NCBI GenBank assembly: GCA_028293425.1
Contig: JAQGOV010000250.1
Coordinates: 1 to 35,629, forward strand
Direction of reading: 5' to 3'
Length of the DNA stretch: 35,629 nucleotides
From: Verrucomicrobiales bacterium
Lineage (GTDB): Bacteria > Verrucomicrobiota > Verrucomicrobiia > Limisphaerales > JAQGOV01
A program made the translations under genes and the position numbers. Under the pieces are notes generated by a model that did no database searches, was not told the origin of the DNA, and was given only the letters and a program-made list of their open reading frames with translations. Of the stretch, positions 8,705 through 19,551 are shown one piece after another. Each line of letters opens with the position of its first letter. Positions within the stretch are counted from its first letter, which is position 1.

Positions 8705-11700
8705 GTCCCTCGCGCCATTTCATCCTCAGACCGGTGGCGACATCGCTGCTGATGGCAGCGATCCTTCTGTCCGGGATAGTCGCCTATAGACAGTTACCGA
8801 TCTCGGCGCTCCCGCAAGTGGATTACCCGATCATCCAGGTGGTCACATTTTACCCCGGCGCCAGCCCGGAGGTAGCCGCGGCGGCGATCACGGCGCCACT
8901 GGAGCGACAGTTTGGGCAAATGCCCGGGCTGAACCAAATGACCTCCATCAGCTCGGGAGGCAGTTCCTTAATTATTTTGCAGTTCGCGCTGAACCTAAAC
9001 ATCGACGTGGCCGAGCAGGAGGTGCAGGCCGCCATCAATGCCGCGCAAACCTTTTTGCCCACTGGATTACCGGCTCCCCCGATTTACAGCAAATCCAATC
9101 CGGCGGATGCGCCGATTCTAACACTAGGGCTAACCTCTAAAACCCTTCCATTGCACCAAGTGCAGGATTTGGCGGACACCCGCCTGGTCCAGAAAATTTC
9201 TCAGCTAACCGGGGTAGGATTGGTGACGATCAGCGGGGGGCAGAAGCCCGCGGTCAGGATCCAGATCAATCCAACAGCGCTCTCTGCCTACGGGATCAAC
9301 CTGGAGGACGTCCGGCTCGCAGTGCAGCAAGCCAGTGTCAACCAGGCAAAGGGTAATTTCGACGGGCCCCGGCAGGCATATCAAATCAACGCGAACGATC
9401 AGCTTTTGAGCAGCAAGGAGTATCATTCGCTGGTCATTGCCTACCGCAACGGGGTGCCGGTTATGCTCTCGGATGTGGCGAGCGTAATCGACGGTGTGGA
9501 GAATGCGAAGCTCGCCGCCTGGATGAACACGGAGCCGGCTGTGATCGTGAATATCCAGCGTCAACCCGGGGCCAATATCATCCAAGTGGTGGACCGGATT
9601 AAAGCTGTGCTGCCCCAACTTAAGGCCAACCTGCCGGCCGGAATGGATGTTTCCATCCTGACGGACCGGACCACCACGATCCGAGCCTCGATTCGGGATG
9701 TTCAATTCGAGCTGACGCTGACGGTGGCGCTGGTCGTAATGACGATCTTTTTGTTCCTGAGGAACCTGTCCGCGACCGCTATACCAAGCGTGGCCGTGCC
9801 ACTCTCACTCGTGGGTACCCTGGGAGTGATGCACCTGCTGGGCTACAGCCTAAACAACCTCACCTTGATGGCATTGACGATTTCGACCGGCTTCGTAGTG
9901 GATGATGCGATTGTGATGATCGAAAACATTGTCCGGTATATAGAAGCAGGGGAACAACCGTTGGAGGCGGCGCTGAAGGGAGCGGGGCAAATCGGATTTA
10001 CGATTGTGTCGCTGACCATTTCCCTGATAGCCGTCCTCATCCCGCTCCTGTTCATGGGCGATATCGTGGGGCGGCTATTTCGAGAATTTGCAGTGACCCT
10101 GAGCGTGACGATCCTGGTCTCCGCTCTGGTATCGCTGACGCTGACTCCGATGATGTGCTCGCGGTTGCTGCGGTCCCGGGAGGACCAAAAGGCAAGCCGC
10201 TTTTACCAGGCGTCCGAACGCTTGTACGAAGGGGTGATTGCCTTTTACGGACGAACGTTGCAATGGGTGTTGAAGCATCAGGTGGCTACCCTGCTAGTGG
10301 CTGCCACTATGTTGGTGCTGACCATTTGGCTTTACCTCCTCGTGCCTAAAGGAATCTTTCCCGTGCAGGATACCGGAGTGATCCAAGGTATTTCCGAGGC
10401 AGCGGAGACCATTTCGTTTCCGGCCATGGCGGAGAAGCAGCAGGCGCTGGCACGAGTCATTCTGGAGGACCCGGCTGTGGAGAGTCTCTCCTCGTTCATT
10501 GGGGTGGACGGCATCAATACCACTCTCAATAGCGGGCGCATACTGATCAATCTCAAACCGCTGGACGAACGGCGGGTTCGAGCTCCGGAAATTATACGGC
10601 GATTGCAGGCGAAATTGGCACCGATGGATGGGATCACGCTCTACATGCAACCGATCCAGGACCTAACGGTGGAAAACCGGGTGAGCCGCACCCAATATCA
10701 ATATACCCTCATTGATGCTAATGCCGACGAGTTGCATACCTGGACGACGAAACTGCTCGAGAAGCTACGAACGTTACCGGACTTAACGGATGCGGCGACG
10801 GACCAGCAAACCCGAGGGGTGCAGGTAAACCTCGTAATCGACCGTGTAACGGGGTCGCGCCTGGGGATCACACCGCAGATGGTCGATGATACCCTGTATG
10901 ACGCCTTCGGGCAACGCCAGATCGACACTCTATTCACGCAACTGAACCAATACCACGTGGTGCTGGAGACGTTGCCGGAATTCCAGAAGCATCCTTCGAA
11001 GCTCCAGGATATTTATGTGCGTTCTGCAGGCGGCGGAACAGTGCCGCTGAGCGCATTTGCCCATTTTGAATCCGGAACAGGGCCGCTGGCCATCAACCAC
11101 CAAGGCCAATTTCCCGCAGTCACGATTTCCTTCAATCTGGCTCCGGGGGCGGCGCTCGGGCAAGCGACCAGGGCCGTTGAATCGGCGACCCGGGAACTCG
11201 GCATGCCCTTAAGTGTCCAGGCGGCATTTCAAGGAACGGCCCAGGCCTTCCAGTTGTCCTCGAAGAATGAGCCTATACTGATCGTGGCGGCGATTGTAAC
11301 GGTTTATATTGTGCTGGGGGTCCTTTACGAAAGTTACATTCATCCGCTCACCATTCTCTCTACGCTGCCTTCCGCTGGAGCAGGCGCACTGCTGGCTCTG
11401 CTGCTATTCCGGATGGAATTGGGAGTCGTGGGGCTTATTGGAATTATCCTCCTGATCGGCATTGTGAAGAAGAATGCGATTATGATGATCGACTTCGCAC
11501 TGGAAGCGGAACGGCATGAAGGCAAAAGCGCGGTGGAAGCCATTTACCAGGCCTCCCTTTTGCGGTTTCGGCCGATCATGATGACGACATTCGCGGCGCT
11601 GTTCGGAGGGCTGCCGCTGGCCATGGGCACGGGCACGGGATCAGAATTGAGGAAACCCATGGGCATCGTCATTGTTGGCGGGTTGCTCTTGAGCCAGTTG

Positions 11701-11817
11701 CTTACCCTCTATACGACCCCGGTCATTTACGTTTTTTTTGATCGTCTTGCGAAACGGTTCACCCGAACGTGCCCAACTGTCGGAGGGGGAGAGGCCGCAC
11801 GTGGGGAGGGCAAATGA
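8701..11817 (+). CDS. mdtB-like: RND multidrug efflux permease, MdtB type
   Basis: The 1038-residue inner-membrane proton/drug antiporter has the normal HAE1/MdtB length. The N-terminus [19 protein letters not shown] forms TM1, and the porter-domain block [19 protein letters not shown] follows at 39-57. The TM4 proton-relay motif [14 protein letters not shown] supplies Asp401 and Asp402. The second half repeats the fold, with [20 protein letters not shown] and the TM10 block [16 protein letters not shown] carrying the conserved lysine pair. It begins inside the adaptor stop codon (ATGA) and ends overlapping the next permease start. Together with the following gene it probably forms a heterotrimeric pump, as known for E. 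coli MdtBC; that is inferred from family knowledge. Confidence 0.95.
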   Translation: MSPSRHFILRPVATSLLMAAILLSGIVAYRQLPISALPQVDYPIIQVVTFYPGASPEVAAAAITAPLERQFGQMPGLNQMTSISSGGSSLIILQFALNLNIDVAEQEVQAAINAAQTFLPTGLPAPPIYSKSNPADAPILTLGLTSKTLPLHQVQDLADTRLVQKISQLTGVGLVTISGGQKPAVRIQINPTALSAYGINLEDVRLAVQQASVNQAKGNFDGPRQAYQINANDQLLSSKEYHSLVIAYRNGVPVMLSDVASVIDGVENAKLAAWMNTEPAVIVNIQRQPGANIIQVVDRIKAVLPQLKANLPAGMDVSILTDRTTTIRASIRDVQFELTLTVALVVMTIFLFLRNLSATAIPSVAVPLSLVGTLGVMHLLGYSLNNLTLMALTISTGFVVDDAIVMIENIVRYIEAGEQPLEAALKGAGQIGFTIVSLTISLIAVLIPLLFMGDIVGRLFREFAVTLSVTILVSALVSLTLTPMMCSRLLRSREDQKASRFYQASERLYEGVIAFYGRTLQWVLKHQVATLLVAATMLVLTIWLYLLVPKGIFPVQDTGVIQGISEAAETISFPAMAEKQQALARVILEDPAVESLSSFIGVDGINTTLNSGRILINLKPLDERRVRAPEIIRRLQAKLAPMDGITLYMQPIQDLTVENRVSRTQYQYTLIDANADELHTWTTKLLEKLRTLPDLTDAATDQQTRGVQVNLVIDRVTGSRLGITPQMVDDTLYDAFGQRQIDTLFTQLNQYHVVLETLPEFQKHPSKLQDIYVRSAGGGTVPLSAFAHFESGTGPLAINHQGQFPAVTISFNLAPGAALGQATRAVESATRELGMPLSVQAAFQGTAQAFQLSSKNEPILIVAAIVTVYIVLGVLYESYIHPLTILSTLPSAGAGALLALLLFRMELGVVGLIGIILLIGIVKKNAIMMIDFALEAERHEGKSAVEAIYQASLLRFRPIMMTTFAALFGGLPLAMGTGTGSELRKPMGIVIVGGLLLSQLLTLYTTPVIYVFFDRLAKRFTRTCPTVGGGEAARGEGK

Positions 11818-14800
11818 ATATTTCGGCTCCCTTTATCCGGCGGCCTGTCGGGACCACGCTCCTGCTTGCGGGCATTGCCCTGGCAGGGATGGCAGCCTAT
11901 TTCCAGTTGCCTGTCTCTCCCTTGCCGCAGGTGGACTTCCCCACCATTTCGGTGCAGGGGTCGCTGCCGGGAGCCAGCCCGGAAATTATGGCCTCCGCCG
12001 TAGCCGCTCCCTTGGAGCGGGAGTTGGGGCACATCGCCGGCGTAACGGAGATGACATCGGCAAGCTATCTTGGATCTACGACCATCACGCTGCAATTTGA
12101 TTTAAACCGCAACATTGACGGAGCAGCCCGTGACGTGCAGGCGGCCATCAGTGCGGCCCGAGCGAATCTGCCGTCGAACCTGCCCAACAATCCCACCTAC
12201 CGGAAGGTGAACCCAGCCGACGCGCCCATCCTCATTCTTGCGCTTACTTCGGACGTTTACGATAGGGGGCAACTTTATGATGCGGCTTCGACGATTGTTC
12301 AGCAGCGCTTGCTGCAAATTGAAGGGATAGGGCAGGTGAACGTGGGGGGGAGTTCGCTGCCAGCGGTGCGGGTGGAGATTGATCAGGCCCAGCTCAATAG
12401 CTTCGGGCTCGGGCTGGAAGATGTTCGGCTGTTGTTGAGCCAGCAGAATGCCAACCTGCCCAAGGGACAATTAGCCGATGAGGAAACTACCGCTGACATT
12501 GTGGCCAACGACCAACTGCTCAAGGCCAAAGATTATGCCCCCCTTCTCGTGGCCTACCGCAATGGCGCCGGGGTAAAACTTTCCGAAATCGCCATCGTGC
12601 AGGACTCAGTGGAGAACATTCGGACGGCGGGATTTTTGAACGGGAAACCAAGCGTGTCGCTCATCCTTTTCCGCCAGCCCGGCGCCAACATCATCCAGAC
12701 GGTGGACCGAGTCCGGAAGGCGCTGCCCTCGCTTAAAGCCTCCATTCCCTCGGACATAGAATTACACGTGGTGCTGGACCGAACTACGACCATTCGGACC
12801 GCAGTCATGGAAGTCGAGCGAACATTAGTGATTTCCGTCTGTTTGGTGATCCTGGTGGTCTTTCTTTTCCTGCGTAATCGGCGGGCCACCCTCATTCCCA
12901 GTGTGGCCGTTCCGGTGTCGCTGATCGGTACGTTTGCAGTGATGTATTTGTTCGGTTACAGCCTCGATAATCTTTCGCTGATGGCCCTGACGATCGCAAC
13001 GGGGTTTGTCGTGGACGATGCCATTGTGGTAATCGAGGATGTCGCCCGTCACCTGGAACAGGGAATGAGCCCAATGGAGGCAGCTTTAAAAGGGGCGCGG
13101 GAAGTCGGATTTACGGTCCTCGCCATCAGTATCTCGTTGGTGGCGGTCTTTACTCCAATCCTGCTCATGGGCGGAATTGTGGGACGCTTATTTCGGGAAT
13201 TCGCCGTAGTGCTCTCTGCAGCCATCCTGGTCTCGTTGCTCGTCTCTCTGACCGCCACACCCATGATGTGTTCCCGATTGCTCCGGCGTGAAAGGCCCGA
13301 ACAACATGGGCGGCTCTACCAAGCGAGTGAGAGGGCTTTTCAATGGATTCTGGATGCCTATGGCCGAAGCCTGCGGGTGGTTTTGCGTCATCCTGCAGTC
13401 ACACTTGGCATCCTGCTTCTCACGATTGTGGTCAATATTTACCTGTTCGTGGTGGTGCCAAAGGGCTTTTTCCCCCAGCAGGATAACGGCACTGTCTTTG
13501 GCAATATCCGAGGCCCTGAGGATGCCTCGTTTCAGGTCATGCAGGTGGCGATTGAGCAGGCCGTCAGGATAGTGAAGGAGGACCCAGCCGTAGATAATGT
13601 GACTGCGTTCGTGGGCGGGGCAGGGGCGGCTAACAGCGGCTTTATCTACCTGGCGCTGAAACCACTTGCAGAGCGCAAGCTCAACGCCAGCCAGGTAATT
13701 AATCGTCTTCGCTCCAAACTGGCCGCTGTTTCCAGTGTCTCAGTCTTTCTACAGGCAGGCCAGGACGTGCGCATTGGCGGTCGCCAAAGCAGTTCCCAGT
13801 ATCAATACTCCATCCAGAGTGACAACTTGGGCGACCTGGTAGAGTGGGGGCCGATTTTGCTCCGCGAAATGAGAAACCTGCCCGGCTTCACTGACGCAAA
13901 CAGTGACCAACAGAACAACGGGCTCCAGGCTTCCCTAGTTTATGACCGAGCCACCGCGGCCCGGTTGGGCCTGTCGGCACAGTTGATCGACAACATCCTC
14001 TCCGATGCCTTCGGGCAGCGACAGGTCTCGACTATGTTCACGTCCTTGAACCAATACCATGTGGTGATGACGGTGGAACCCAAGTATTGGCAAAGTCCAG
14101 AGGCACTCAATTACATTTACGTGCGCGGAAGCAATACGGCGGTGGTGCCGCTGAGCGCGATTGCGCATTATGAACCGACGACCGCGCCCATTGCGGTCAA
14201 CCACCAAGGTCAGTTTCCTGCCGTGACCTTGTCGTTCAACCTGGCACCGCGCGTGGCGTTGAGCGAGGCGGTCAGCCTGATTCACCAGATGGAACAACGG
14301 ATTGGGAAACCAGGCAGAATTCAGGGCAGCTTTTCAGGCACGTTGCAGGCGTTTCAGCAGTCCCTGGCGAATACGCCCTTCCTCATCGTCACGGCCCTGA
14401 CAGCGGTTTACATCGTGCTGGGCATCCTCTACGAGAGCTACATACATCCCATTACAATTCTCTCCACTCTCCCCTCGGCTGGCGTAGGAGCGGTGCTGGC
14501 CTTGATGCTTTTTCACACAGACCTGAGCATCATAGCGCTGATCGGGATTCTCCTGCTGATCGGGATCGTGAAGAAGAATGCCATTCTAATGATCGATTTT
14601 GCGCTAGCGGCGGAGCGGGTAGAAGGGAAGAGTTCAACCGAAGCGATTTACCAAGCCTGCCTGCTGCGCTTTCGACCGATCCTGATGACGACCATGGCAG
14701 CCTTGCTGGGCGCCTTGCCCCTCGTCCTGAGCACCGGCCCGGGTTCAGAACTGAGGCGGCCGATGGGGATCACCATCGAGGGTGGATTGATTATGAGCCA

Positions 14801-14930
14801 AATACTGACCCTCTACACGACTCCGGTCGTTTATCTTTACATGGAGCGGCTGCGGTTATTCGGCGAGCGCCTGCGGCGAAGGGGCCATGGTCAGGCTCCG
14901 CGAGCGGCGGGAGTCGAAGAGGGAACCTAG
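11814..14930 (+). CDS. mdtC-like: Second RND multidrug efflux permease, MdtC type
   Basis: The 1038-residue RND permease is homologous to the preceding one. I place the start at ATG 11814 ([20 protein letters not shown]) because it overlaps the previous stop as ATGA and has a GGGGAGGG Shine-Dalgarno just upstream. An in-frame ATG at 11769 would add 15 non-conserved residues. Key motifs are [19 protein letters not shown] (39-57), the TM4 relay [14 protein letters not shown] with Asp401 and Asp402, and the TM10 block [16 protein letters not shown]. Both permeases keep the complete proton relay. The stop lies two bases before the start of the outer-membrane factor gene. Substrates are not predictable from sequence. 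Confidence 0.95.
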   Translation: MNISAPFIRRPVGTTLLLAGIALAGMAAYFQLPVSPLPQVDFPTISVQGSLPGASPEIMASAVAAPLERELGHIAGVTEMTSASYLGSTTITLQFDLNRNIDGAARDVQAAISAARANLPSNLPNNPTYRKVNPADAPILILALTSDVYDRGQLYDAASTIVQQRLLQIEGIGQVNVGGSSLPAVRVEIDQAQLNSFGLGLEDVRLLLSQQNANLPKGQLADEETTADIVANDQLLKAKDYAPLLVAYRNGAGVKLSEIAIVQDSVENIRTAGFLNGKPSVSLILFRQPGANIIQTVDRVRKALPSLKASIPSDIELHVVLDRTTTIRTAVMEVERTLVISVCLVILVVFLFLRNRRATLIPSVAVPVSLIGTFAVMYLFGYSLDNLSLMALTIATGFVVDDAIVVIEDVARHLEQGMSPMEAALKGAREVGFTVLAISISLVAVFTPILLMGGIVGRLFREFAVVLSAAILVSLLVSLTATPMMCSRLLRRERPEQHGRLYQASERAFQWILDAYGRSLRVVLRHPAVTLGILLLTIVVNIYLFVVVPKGFFPQQDNGTVFGNIRGPEDASFQVMQVAIEQAVRIVKEDPAVDNVTAFVGGAGAANSGFIYLALKPLAERKLNASQVINRLRSKLAAVSSVSVFLQAGQDVRIGGRQSSSQYQYSIQSDNLGDLVEWGPILLREMRNLPGFTDANSDQQNNGLQASLVYDRATAARLGLSAQLIDNILSDAFGQRQVSTMFTSLNQYHVVMTVEPKYWQSPEALNYIYVRGSNTAVVPLSAIAHYEPTTAPIAVNHQGQFPAVTLSFNLAPRVALSEAVSLIHQMEQRIGKPGRIQGSFSGTLQAFQQSLANTPFLIVTALTAVYIVLGILYESYIHPITILSTLPSAGVGAVLALMLFHTDLSIIALIGILLLIGIVKKNAILMIDFALAAERVEGKSSTEAIYQACLLRFRPILMTTMAALLGALPLVLSTGPGSELRRPMGITIEGGLIMSQILTLYTTPVVYLYMERLRLFGERLRRRGHGQAPRAAGVEEGT

Positions 14931-14932
14931 AC

Positions 14933-16393
14933 ATGCAACCCTCAGGCAAAATCTGGATGGTGGTTTGGGCTGGGGTAATTCTGCTGGCGGGGTGCAATTT
15001 TGCGCCTTCCTATTTGCGGCCTCAGGTTTCCATTCCCGCCAATTTCAAGGAGCTTAAACATGCAGATCTTCAAAATACGGAGGGATGGAAGGATGCGGAA
15101 CCGAAGGAGCATGTCCTGCGCGGGAAGTGGTGGGAGGTGTTCGGTGACCCGCAATTGAAAGCGTTGGAAGAGGAAGGGAACGCCTCGAACCAAAGCGTGG
15201 CCGCGGCCTTTGCCAACTTTCTGGCCGCCCGGGCAGTTGTGAAGCAGTCACGCTCACTGTTCTTCCCAACCGTAACCACCACGCCGTCCGTGACCAAATC
15301 AGGAGGGCGGCAGGGAACGTCCGTCGGTGGGACGAATGTCACCAATAATGGAAACAGTGCAACTCTTTATTCGCTGCCATTTGATGCCACGTGGGAGCTG
15401 GATTTTTGGGGCCGGATCAAGAATACGGTTCAAGCTAACGCTCGGACGGCTGAAGCCGGCTTCGCTGATCTCGAAAATCTACGACTGACCGTGGAATCGG
15501 AAGTGGCGGTGAATTACTTCCAAATCCGAGCCCTGGATGGCCAGAAGCAACTGTTCGAATCGGCAGTGGTCGCCTTTCGAGAATCCCTGGAACTTACCAA
15601 AGCACGTTTTCAAACAGGCATTGCCTCGGACCAGGATGTAGCCCAGGCGGAGGCGCAACTAAACACGACCCAGGTGCAGGCTACAGATCTCGGAATTCAG
15701 CGAGCTCAGTTGGAGCACGCCATCGCCGTGCTCATCGGCAAGTCTCCTTCAATGTTTTACATCCCAATCGAACCGCTGCAGACCAAACCTCAGGCAGTTC
15801 CTTTCGATGTTCCTTCCACCCTCCTGGAGCGCCGACCGGACATCGCGGCCGCCGAGCGCCGGGTAGCAGCGGCGAACGCCCAGATTGGAATCGCTCGAGC
15901 TGCCTATTTTCCAACCGTGACTCTGAGCGGTTCCGCTGGTTTCCAGAGTTCCACTATTGCCAACCTCGTGAGTGGACCTTCATTGGCCTGGTCCGTTGGT
16001 GGTAATCTGGCGGAAACTCTGTTCGACGCGGGCAGACGTCGAGGGGTAACGGAACAAGCCTGGGCTAACTACCAAAATACCGTTGCCAATTATCGTCAGA
16101 CCGTCTTGTCGGCTTTCCAGGAGGTGGAAGACAATCTTTCCACGCTCCGCATTCTTTCGCAGGAGATACGGGAGCAGGCGGCAGCGGTCCAATCCTCCCA
16201 ACGCTTTCTCACCCTTGCCAACGACCGCTACAAGCTTGGAATCGACAGTTATCTCAACGTGATTACCGCCCAGACCACCCTTCTGAATAACCAGCGCATC
16301 GCTGTTAATCTGCGGGGCTTACAAATGACGGCTACTGTCCAACTCGTCAAAGCGCTGGGCGGAGGCTGGCAGAGAGGGCGCCTTCAGCGGTGA
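14933..16393 (+). CDS. Outer-membrane efflux lipoprotein, NodT/TolC family
   Basis: The 486-residue outer-membrane channel completes the tripartite pump. A lipoprotein signal (VVWAGVILLAGC) gives lipidation at Cys21. The two structural repeats of the family are visible: KWWEVFGDPQLKALEEE (about 66-82) leads into ATWELDFWGRIKN (about 150), and LLERRPDIAAAERRVAAANAQIGIARAAYFP (about 296-326, read in pieces) leads into LAETLFDAGRRRG and the final FQEVEDNL, RYKLGIDSYLNVITAQ and KALGGGW blocks. It starts two bases after the second permease, so all four operon genes are tightly coupled. No clear terminator follows within 200 bases. Confidence 0.94.
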   Translation: MQPSGKIWMVVWAGVILLAGCNFAPSYLRPQVSIPANFKELKHADLQNTEGWKDAEPKEHVLRGKWWEVFGDPQLKALEEEGNASNQSVAAAFANFLAARAVVKQSRSLFFPTVTTTPSVTKSGGRQGTSVGGTNVTNNGNSATLYSLPFDATWELDFWGRIKNTVQANARTAEAGFADLENLRLTVESEVAVNYFQIRALDGQKQLFESAVVAFRESLELTKARFQTGIASDQDVAQAEAQLNTTQVQATDLGIQRAQLEHAIAVLIGKSPSMFYIPIEPLQTKPQAVPFDVPSTLLERRPDIAAAERRVAAANAQIGIARAAYFPTVTLSGSAGFQSSTIANLVSGPSLAWSVGGNLAETLFDAGRRRGVTEQAWANYQNTVANYRQTVLSAFQEVEDNLSTLRILSQEIREQAAAVQSSQRFLTLANDRYKLGIDSYLNVITAQTTLLNNQRIAVNLRGLQMTATVQLVKALGGGWQRGRLQR

Positions 16394-16603
16394 GGACCTG
16401 GAGCCGGTTACTAAGGCTAAGGGACTTTTTGAAAAGTTTTCGAATGTAGTCGATTTAAAACCCTTGAAACCAGGGCATTTTCTCATCCTCGGCGCATTCC
16501 ATTATTTGTCGAATACTACACTAGAAGGAGGCCTCAGCCCAGACGTCGATCTGTGCTCAAAATCCAGGAGAATCGACTGCCTCATAATCCCGTTCTCTCC
16601 ACA

Positions 16604-17229
16604 TCATCTGTCCACGTCTTCGGGCGATAGCTGGAGGATTCGCCAAGCAGTCCAGTCGATGGGAAGCTCGCCGACGTAGGTTCGGACGCTGGTAAAAAGG
16701 TGTGACGGATGGCCCAGCAGCTTCAGTGGGATTCGAATGGTCGTCCGTCCGACCCTCGTTTGGACAACCACATTCTCCCTGGGCAGCCGAGTATTCCCAT
16801 TGTAGAGCTCATGTCCGAAGATGCTCACCCTGGTCTCCAGCTTAAGCATATCTCCGAAGGCTGCGTCTGGCCGGTAGCCAAAGGTAAGCACATCAATGGC
16901 TTCGGCCGACAAACGTGAATGGTGGATGTGCAGGAGCAGCTCCTCATTTTGGATCATAACCTGGACCTCCTCCACCGACGGCAGCGCCGCACGCTCATCT
17001 ACTGTGAGTTCCTCCGGGACGTCCTGGATGACCTTTAACCTGGCCGAGTTCTGATTCGTTCGCATGAACGCGGGGCTGACATTCATCACCGGAAAATCGC
17101 CAAAAAGTTCATTGGCTCGAACCAGCGCGAGCAGCCCATGTGCGCTGTATTCGTACTGGGTGTGATGCGCTCCAAGGACTGATAATCATTAAGGGCGTTG
17201 AAGCAAGCGGCTACCTCAAAGGATACCAG
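16604..17229 (-). pseudogene. C-terminal remnant of a PIG-L (LmbE)-type deacetylase
   Basis: A minus-strand frame stays open from about 17184 to 16604 but has no ATG; only a GTG at 17089 could start it, inside conserved sequence. The upstream part reads HHTQYEYSAHGLLALVRANELFGDFP, which resembles the helix following the catalytic domain of PIG-L/LmbE N-acetylglucosaminyl deacetylases (TQ..YS...L....RANELFG). Further upstream, ALNDYQSLERI continues in another frame to about 17229, so a frameshift separates them and the catalytic AHPDD part is absent. The rest (to residue IDWTAWRIL) looks like the beta-rich tail of the same family. The family call rests on remembered patterns and needs a profile search. 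If translated from GTG, it would be a 161-residue fragment. Confidence 0.45.
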
Positions 17230-17612
17230 TCATCCCTCAGATTAAGTCACAAGGAAAAGGAAGGGTTCCACGTCTGCTTGAGAGCGAATATTGAGATTCG
17301 AGACAGCGTCCAAATTGGTGCTGGACGGGGGTGAGATGCCTCGCAACCGCCACCGGCCCCTCAGCAGATGATCAGCCAACAGTACCTAATCCTTACGTAG
17401 ACTCGGATTGACGGCCGTAGGTGGCGGTATAAATTAAAGGTAGGGAGAATTGTTAGCAGACAGTCAGCGCAAGGAGGAAAGCAAAACACACTTTAGACGA
17501 TGTTGCCCATGTTGCTGCTGGCGCGAATGCCCTGTCAAAATGAATCCCAGTTGTTTTCGGCCTCCCGCTTTCCCCCGGTGGAAGGTTGATGTGCCTGAGA
17601 CATAAGCGCAAC
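17230..17612. other. Gap upstream of the DUF2092/DUF6515 unit
   Basis: No gene could be supported. GGAGG-like and AT-rich patches occur, but no open frame has recognisable content. Regulatory sequence for the unit starting at 17681 is expected here. Confidence 0.4.
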
Positions 17613-17631
17613 CCTTGGAGTTAATCCAAGG
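17613..17631 (+). promoter_or_regulatory. Small perfect hairpin/dyad upstream of the DUF2092 gene
   Basis: CCTTGGA (17613-17619) and TCCAAGG (17625-17631) form a 7-bp perfect stem with a 5-base loop, 50 bases before the start codon at 17681. It could be an operator or a leader RNA hairpin. There is no T-tract. Function is unknown. Confidence 0.3.
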
Positions 17632-17680
17632 ACTTGCTCGAATGATAATAGGTGTACCAAAAAGCTGAAAAGGGACAATT

Positions 17681-18472
17681 ATGAAACATCAAGAACCATT
17701 TCAACAACTGCTTCGGCAACCCTACAAGTGGCTTGCCCTGTGGGGACTGCTTGGTCTGGTTGCCTTGCCTGTGTTTGGCGCCGGAATCGATCCGCGCGCG
17801 GATGAGTTGCTCAAACGGACAAGTGATTACCTGGCGCAGGATAAAAATTTATCCGTGCATGCTGAGATCTGGCAGGACGCCTTCACGCACTCAGGAAACC
17901 GCGTCCAGGCTGGTCGCATGGTTGACCTCCAAGTACGGCGACCAGACCGCCTGCACTCGGTCGTTCAGTCCACCCGACGCAGTCATGAGCTCTACTATGA
18001 TGGAAAATCAATCATCCTGTTCAACCGGACGCAGAATCTTTATGGTTTGACCAACGCACCCGGCAATCTCGATGCAGCCGTCGACTTCGTCACCGAACGG
18101 CTCGGAATGGTCCTGCCGTTGGAAGATTTGTTTGTAAGCGACCCCTACAAAAACGCCATCCGGAACGTCACCTCTGGACGATATGTAGGACCGGTGACTG
18201 TCCAAGGTGTGGCCTGTCAGCATCTCACCTTTGCCGAACCGAATATTGACTGGCAAATATGGATTCAGGACGGCTCCGTGCCCGTGCCTCGCAAAATAGT
18301 GATCACCTACAAGGACGAGGAAGGCTTCCCTCAGTTCACCGCCCTCCTCTCCAATTGGGATTTCCAAACCAAACTACCCGATTTTGTCTTCCATTTTGAA
18401 CCTCCTGTGGGGGCGGTAAAAATTCCCATTCAGGAAGTCAAGGCCCTAGACCGAAAGGACCAAAAGCCATGA
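17681..18472 (+). CDS. Exported DUF2092 family protein
   Basis: The 263-residue protein has a signal peptide with a membrane-spanning core at about 17-33 (WLALWGLLGLVALPVFGAG). The mature part begins with DPRADELLKRTSDYLAQ and continues with VRRPDRLHSVVQS, LYYDGKSIILFNR and a VPRKIVITYKDEEG block. This is the layout of DUF2092, a LolA/LppX-like half-barrel family thought to bind hydrophobic ligands in the periplasm. The ligand is unknown. AAAGGGA precedes the ATG at a good distance. The stop overlaps the next start as ATGA, so the DUF6515-type gene is translationally coupled and the two products probably act together in the envelope. Confidence 0.85.
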   Translation: MKHQEPFQQLLRQPYKWLALWGLLGLVALPVFGAGIDPRADELLKRTSDYLAQDKNLSVHAEIWQDAFTHSGNRVQAGRMVDLQVRRPDRLHSVVQSTRRSHELYYDGKSIILFNRTQNLYGLTNAPGNLDAAVDFVTERLGMVLPLEDLFVSDPYKNAIRNVTSGRYVGPVTVQGVACQHLTFAEPNIDWQIWIQDGSVPVPRKIVITYKDEEGFPQFTALLSNWDFQTKLPDFVFHFEPPVGAVKIPIQEVKALDRKDQKP

Positions 18473-19179
18473 ACACTATTTGTAATGTTTGCAGGAGGGG
18501 AATTGGGCTACTGTTGCTGCTCTGCCTGCTGCCCGTGCCGTGGTCGCAGGCGCAACACGGCGGGGGAAGGGGAGGGGGAGGGGCAAGACCTGGACCTCGA
18601 CTTGGACCTGAACCTCGACCCGCATTCCGCCCCGCAGTGCCGCGTCAGGAATTTGAACGAGTCCAGCATGGCTCCATTCGTCATGCTCAAGCCCCGGCGA
18701 TCAGACAGGAGCGTTTCTTCGAACCCCGGCATGTGGATGTTGATGTGGATCGGGGCCATCATTTTTGGGGCGGATTTATTGGTGGCGCTTTGGTGGCTTC
18801 CCTGCCGATCGGTTATGAGACTCTGATGTTAAATGGCTCGCCCTATTACTACTACGACGGCATCTACTATCAACCGCAACCGACTGGTTATCAGGAGGTC
18901 TACCCGCCTGTGGGTGCTGCGATTACAGAGCCGCCCGATGGAGCTGTGCCCGTCGCGGCTGGCAACAACGTCTATTACTTCGCTGGCGGCGCCTTTTATT
19001 TGCAGCAAGGCTCACAATTTGTAGTGGCATCTCCACCTGTTGGCGCGACTGTTTACGAATTACCACCAGGGTCGGTCCAGGTGGTCGTAAACGGCCAAAT
19101 TGCCTATCAATTTGACGGGCTCTACTACCGGCCCACGTTCGTGAACGGTGTTACCATGTATACTACGTTCGTGCAGTAG
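18469..19179 (+). CDS. Exported DUF6515-like protein with Gly/Pro/Arg-rich linker
   Basis: The 236-residue protein has a signal peptide (about 1-28, LLLLLCLLPVPWSQA). It is followed by a low-complexity stretch of Gly, Arg and Pro (about 30-55) encoded by short imperfect repeats near 18560-18630. A central segment with HHFWGGFIGGALVAS may insert in a membrane. The C-terminal half contains Tyr-rich repeats (YYYYDGIYYQ, NVYYFAGGAFY, YQFDGLYYRP) alternating with PPVGA and LPPGS motifs, the style of DUF6515. Function is unknown; it is likely a periplasmic or surface protein. It begins inside the DUF2092 stop codon. Confidence 0.8.
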   Translation: MNTICNVCRRGIGLLLLLCLLPVPWSQAQHGGGRGGGGARPGPRLGPEPRPAFRPAVPRQEFERVQHGSIRHAQAPAIRQERFFEPRHVDVDVDRGHHFWGGFIGGALVASLPIGYETLMLNGSPYYYYDGIYYQPQPTGYQEVYPPVGAAITEPPDGAVPVAAGNNVYYFAGGAFYLQQGSQFVVASPPVGATVYELPPGSVQVVVNGQIAYQFDGLYYRPTFVNGVTMYTTFVQ

Positions 19180-19551
19180 AAAGCGTTCACGTGCTGAACA
19201 TTAACCGACCAAAAGGTCCGTGGATCAGATCGCCCAGCGACAGAGCCTTGAGTGTGGTAACGACCCCAAGCTTGAAACCTTTAGCAACTGTGGTTACCAG
19301 TCGAACTTGATGACGCGTTATAGCCCTGGGAAAGACGCTTGGACCTTCGTTCTGATTTTTAGCCTGCTTGTCAGGAACGCGCCCCTTGACTTCAGAATCA
19401 TGGGCCTTCATCGTAAACGACAACGGCAGTATCGCCGAACATTAAGCGAGATGACGGACGCATGAAGCGAAGGCCATCCGAGGGAAGTGTGTTCGGGTTC
19501 CCAGAGGCACTGAGGTCAGGGCAGTAGGTAAAGCCCGAAAGGAGCGGCAAA
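19180..19551. other. Gap between the exported-protein unit and the dehydrogenase
   Basis: No gene is called. A 78-codon minus-strand frame (19187-19423) contains the protein-like piece VTTVAKGFKLGVVTTLKALS, but I do not recognise it and it has no ribosome-binding site. GAAAGGAG at the right end is the ribosome-binding site of the next gene. Confidence 0.4.

Noticed and set aside
11769-11813. Upstream ATG that would extend the second RND permease by 15 residues
   Set aside because: The ATG at 11814 has the ATGA overlap, a strong Shine-Dalgarno and the conserved RND N-terminus; the extension is not conserved-looking.
18560-18635. Short tandem-like GGACCT/GACCTC repeats
   Set aside because: They encode the Gly/Pro/Arg-rich linker of the DUF6515-like protein and need no separate explanation.
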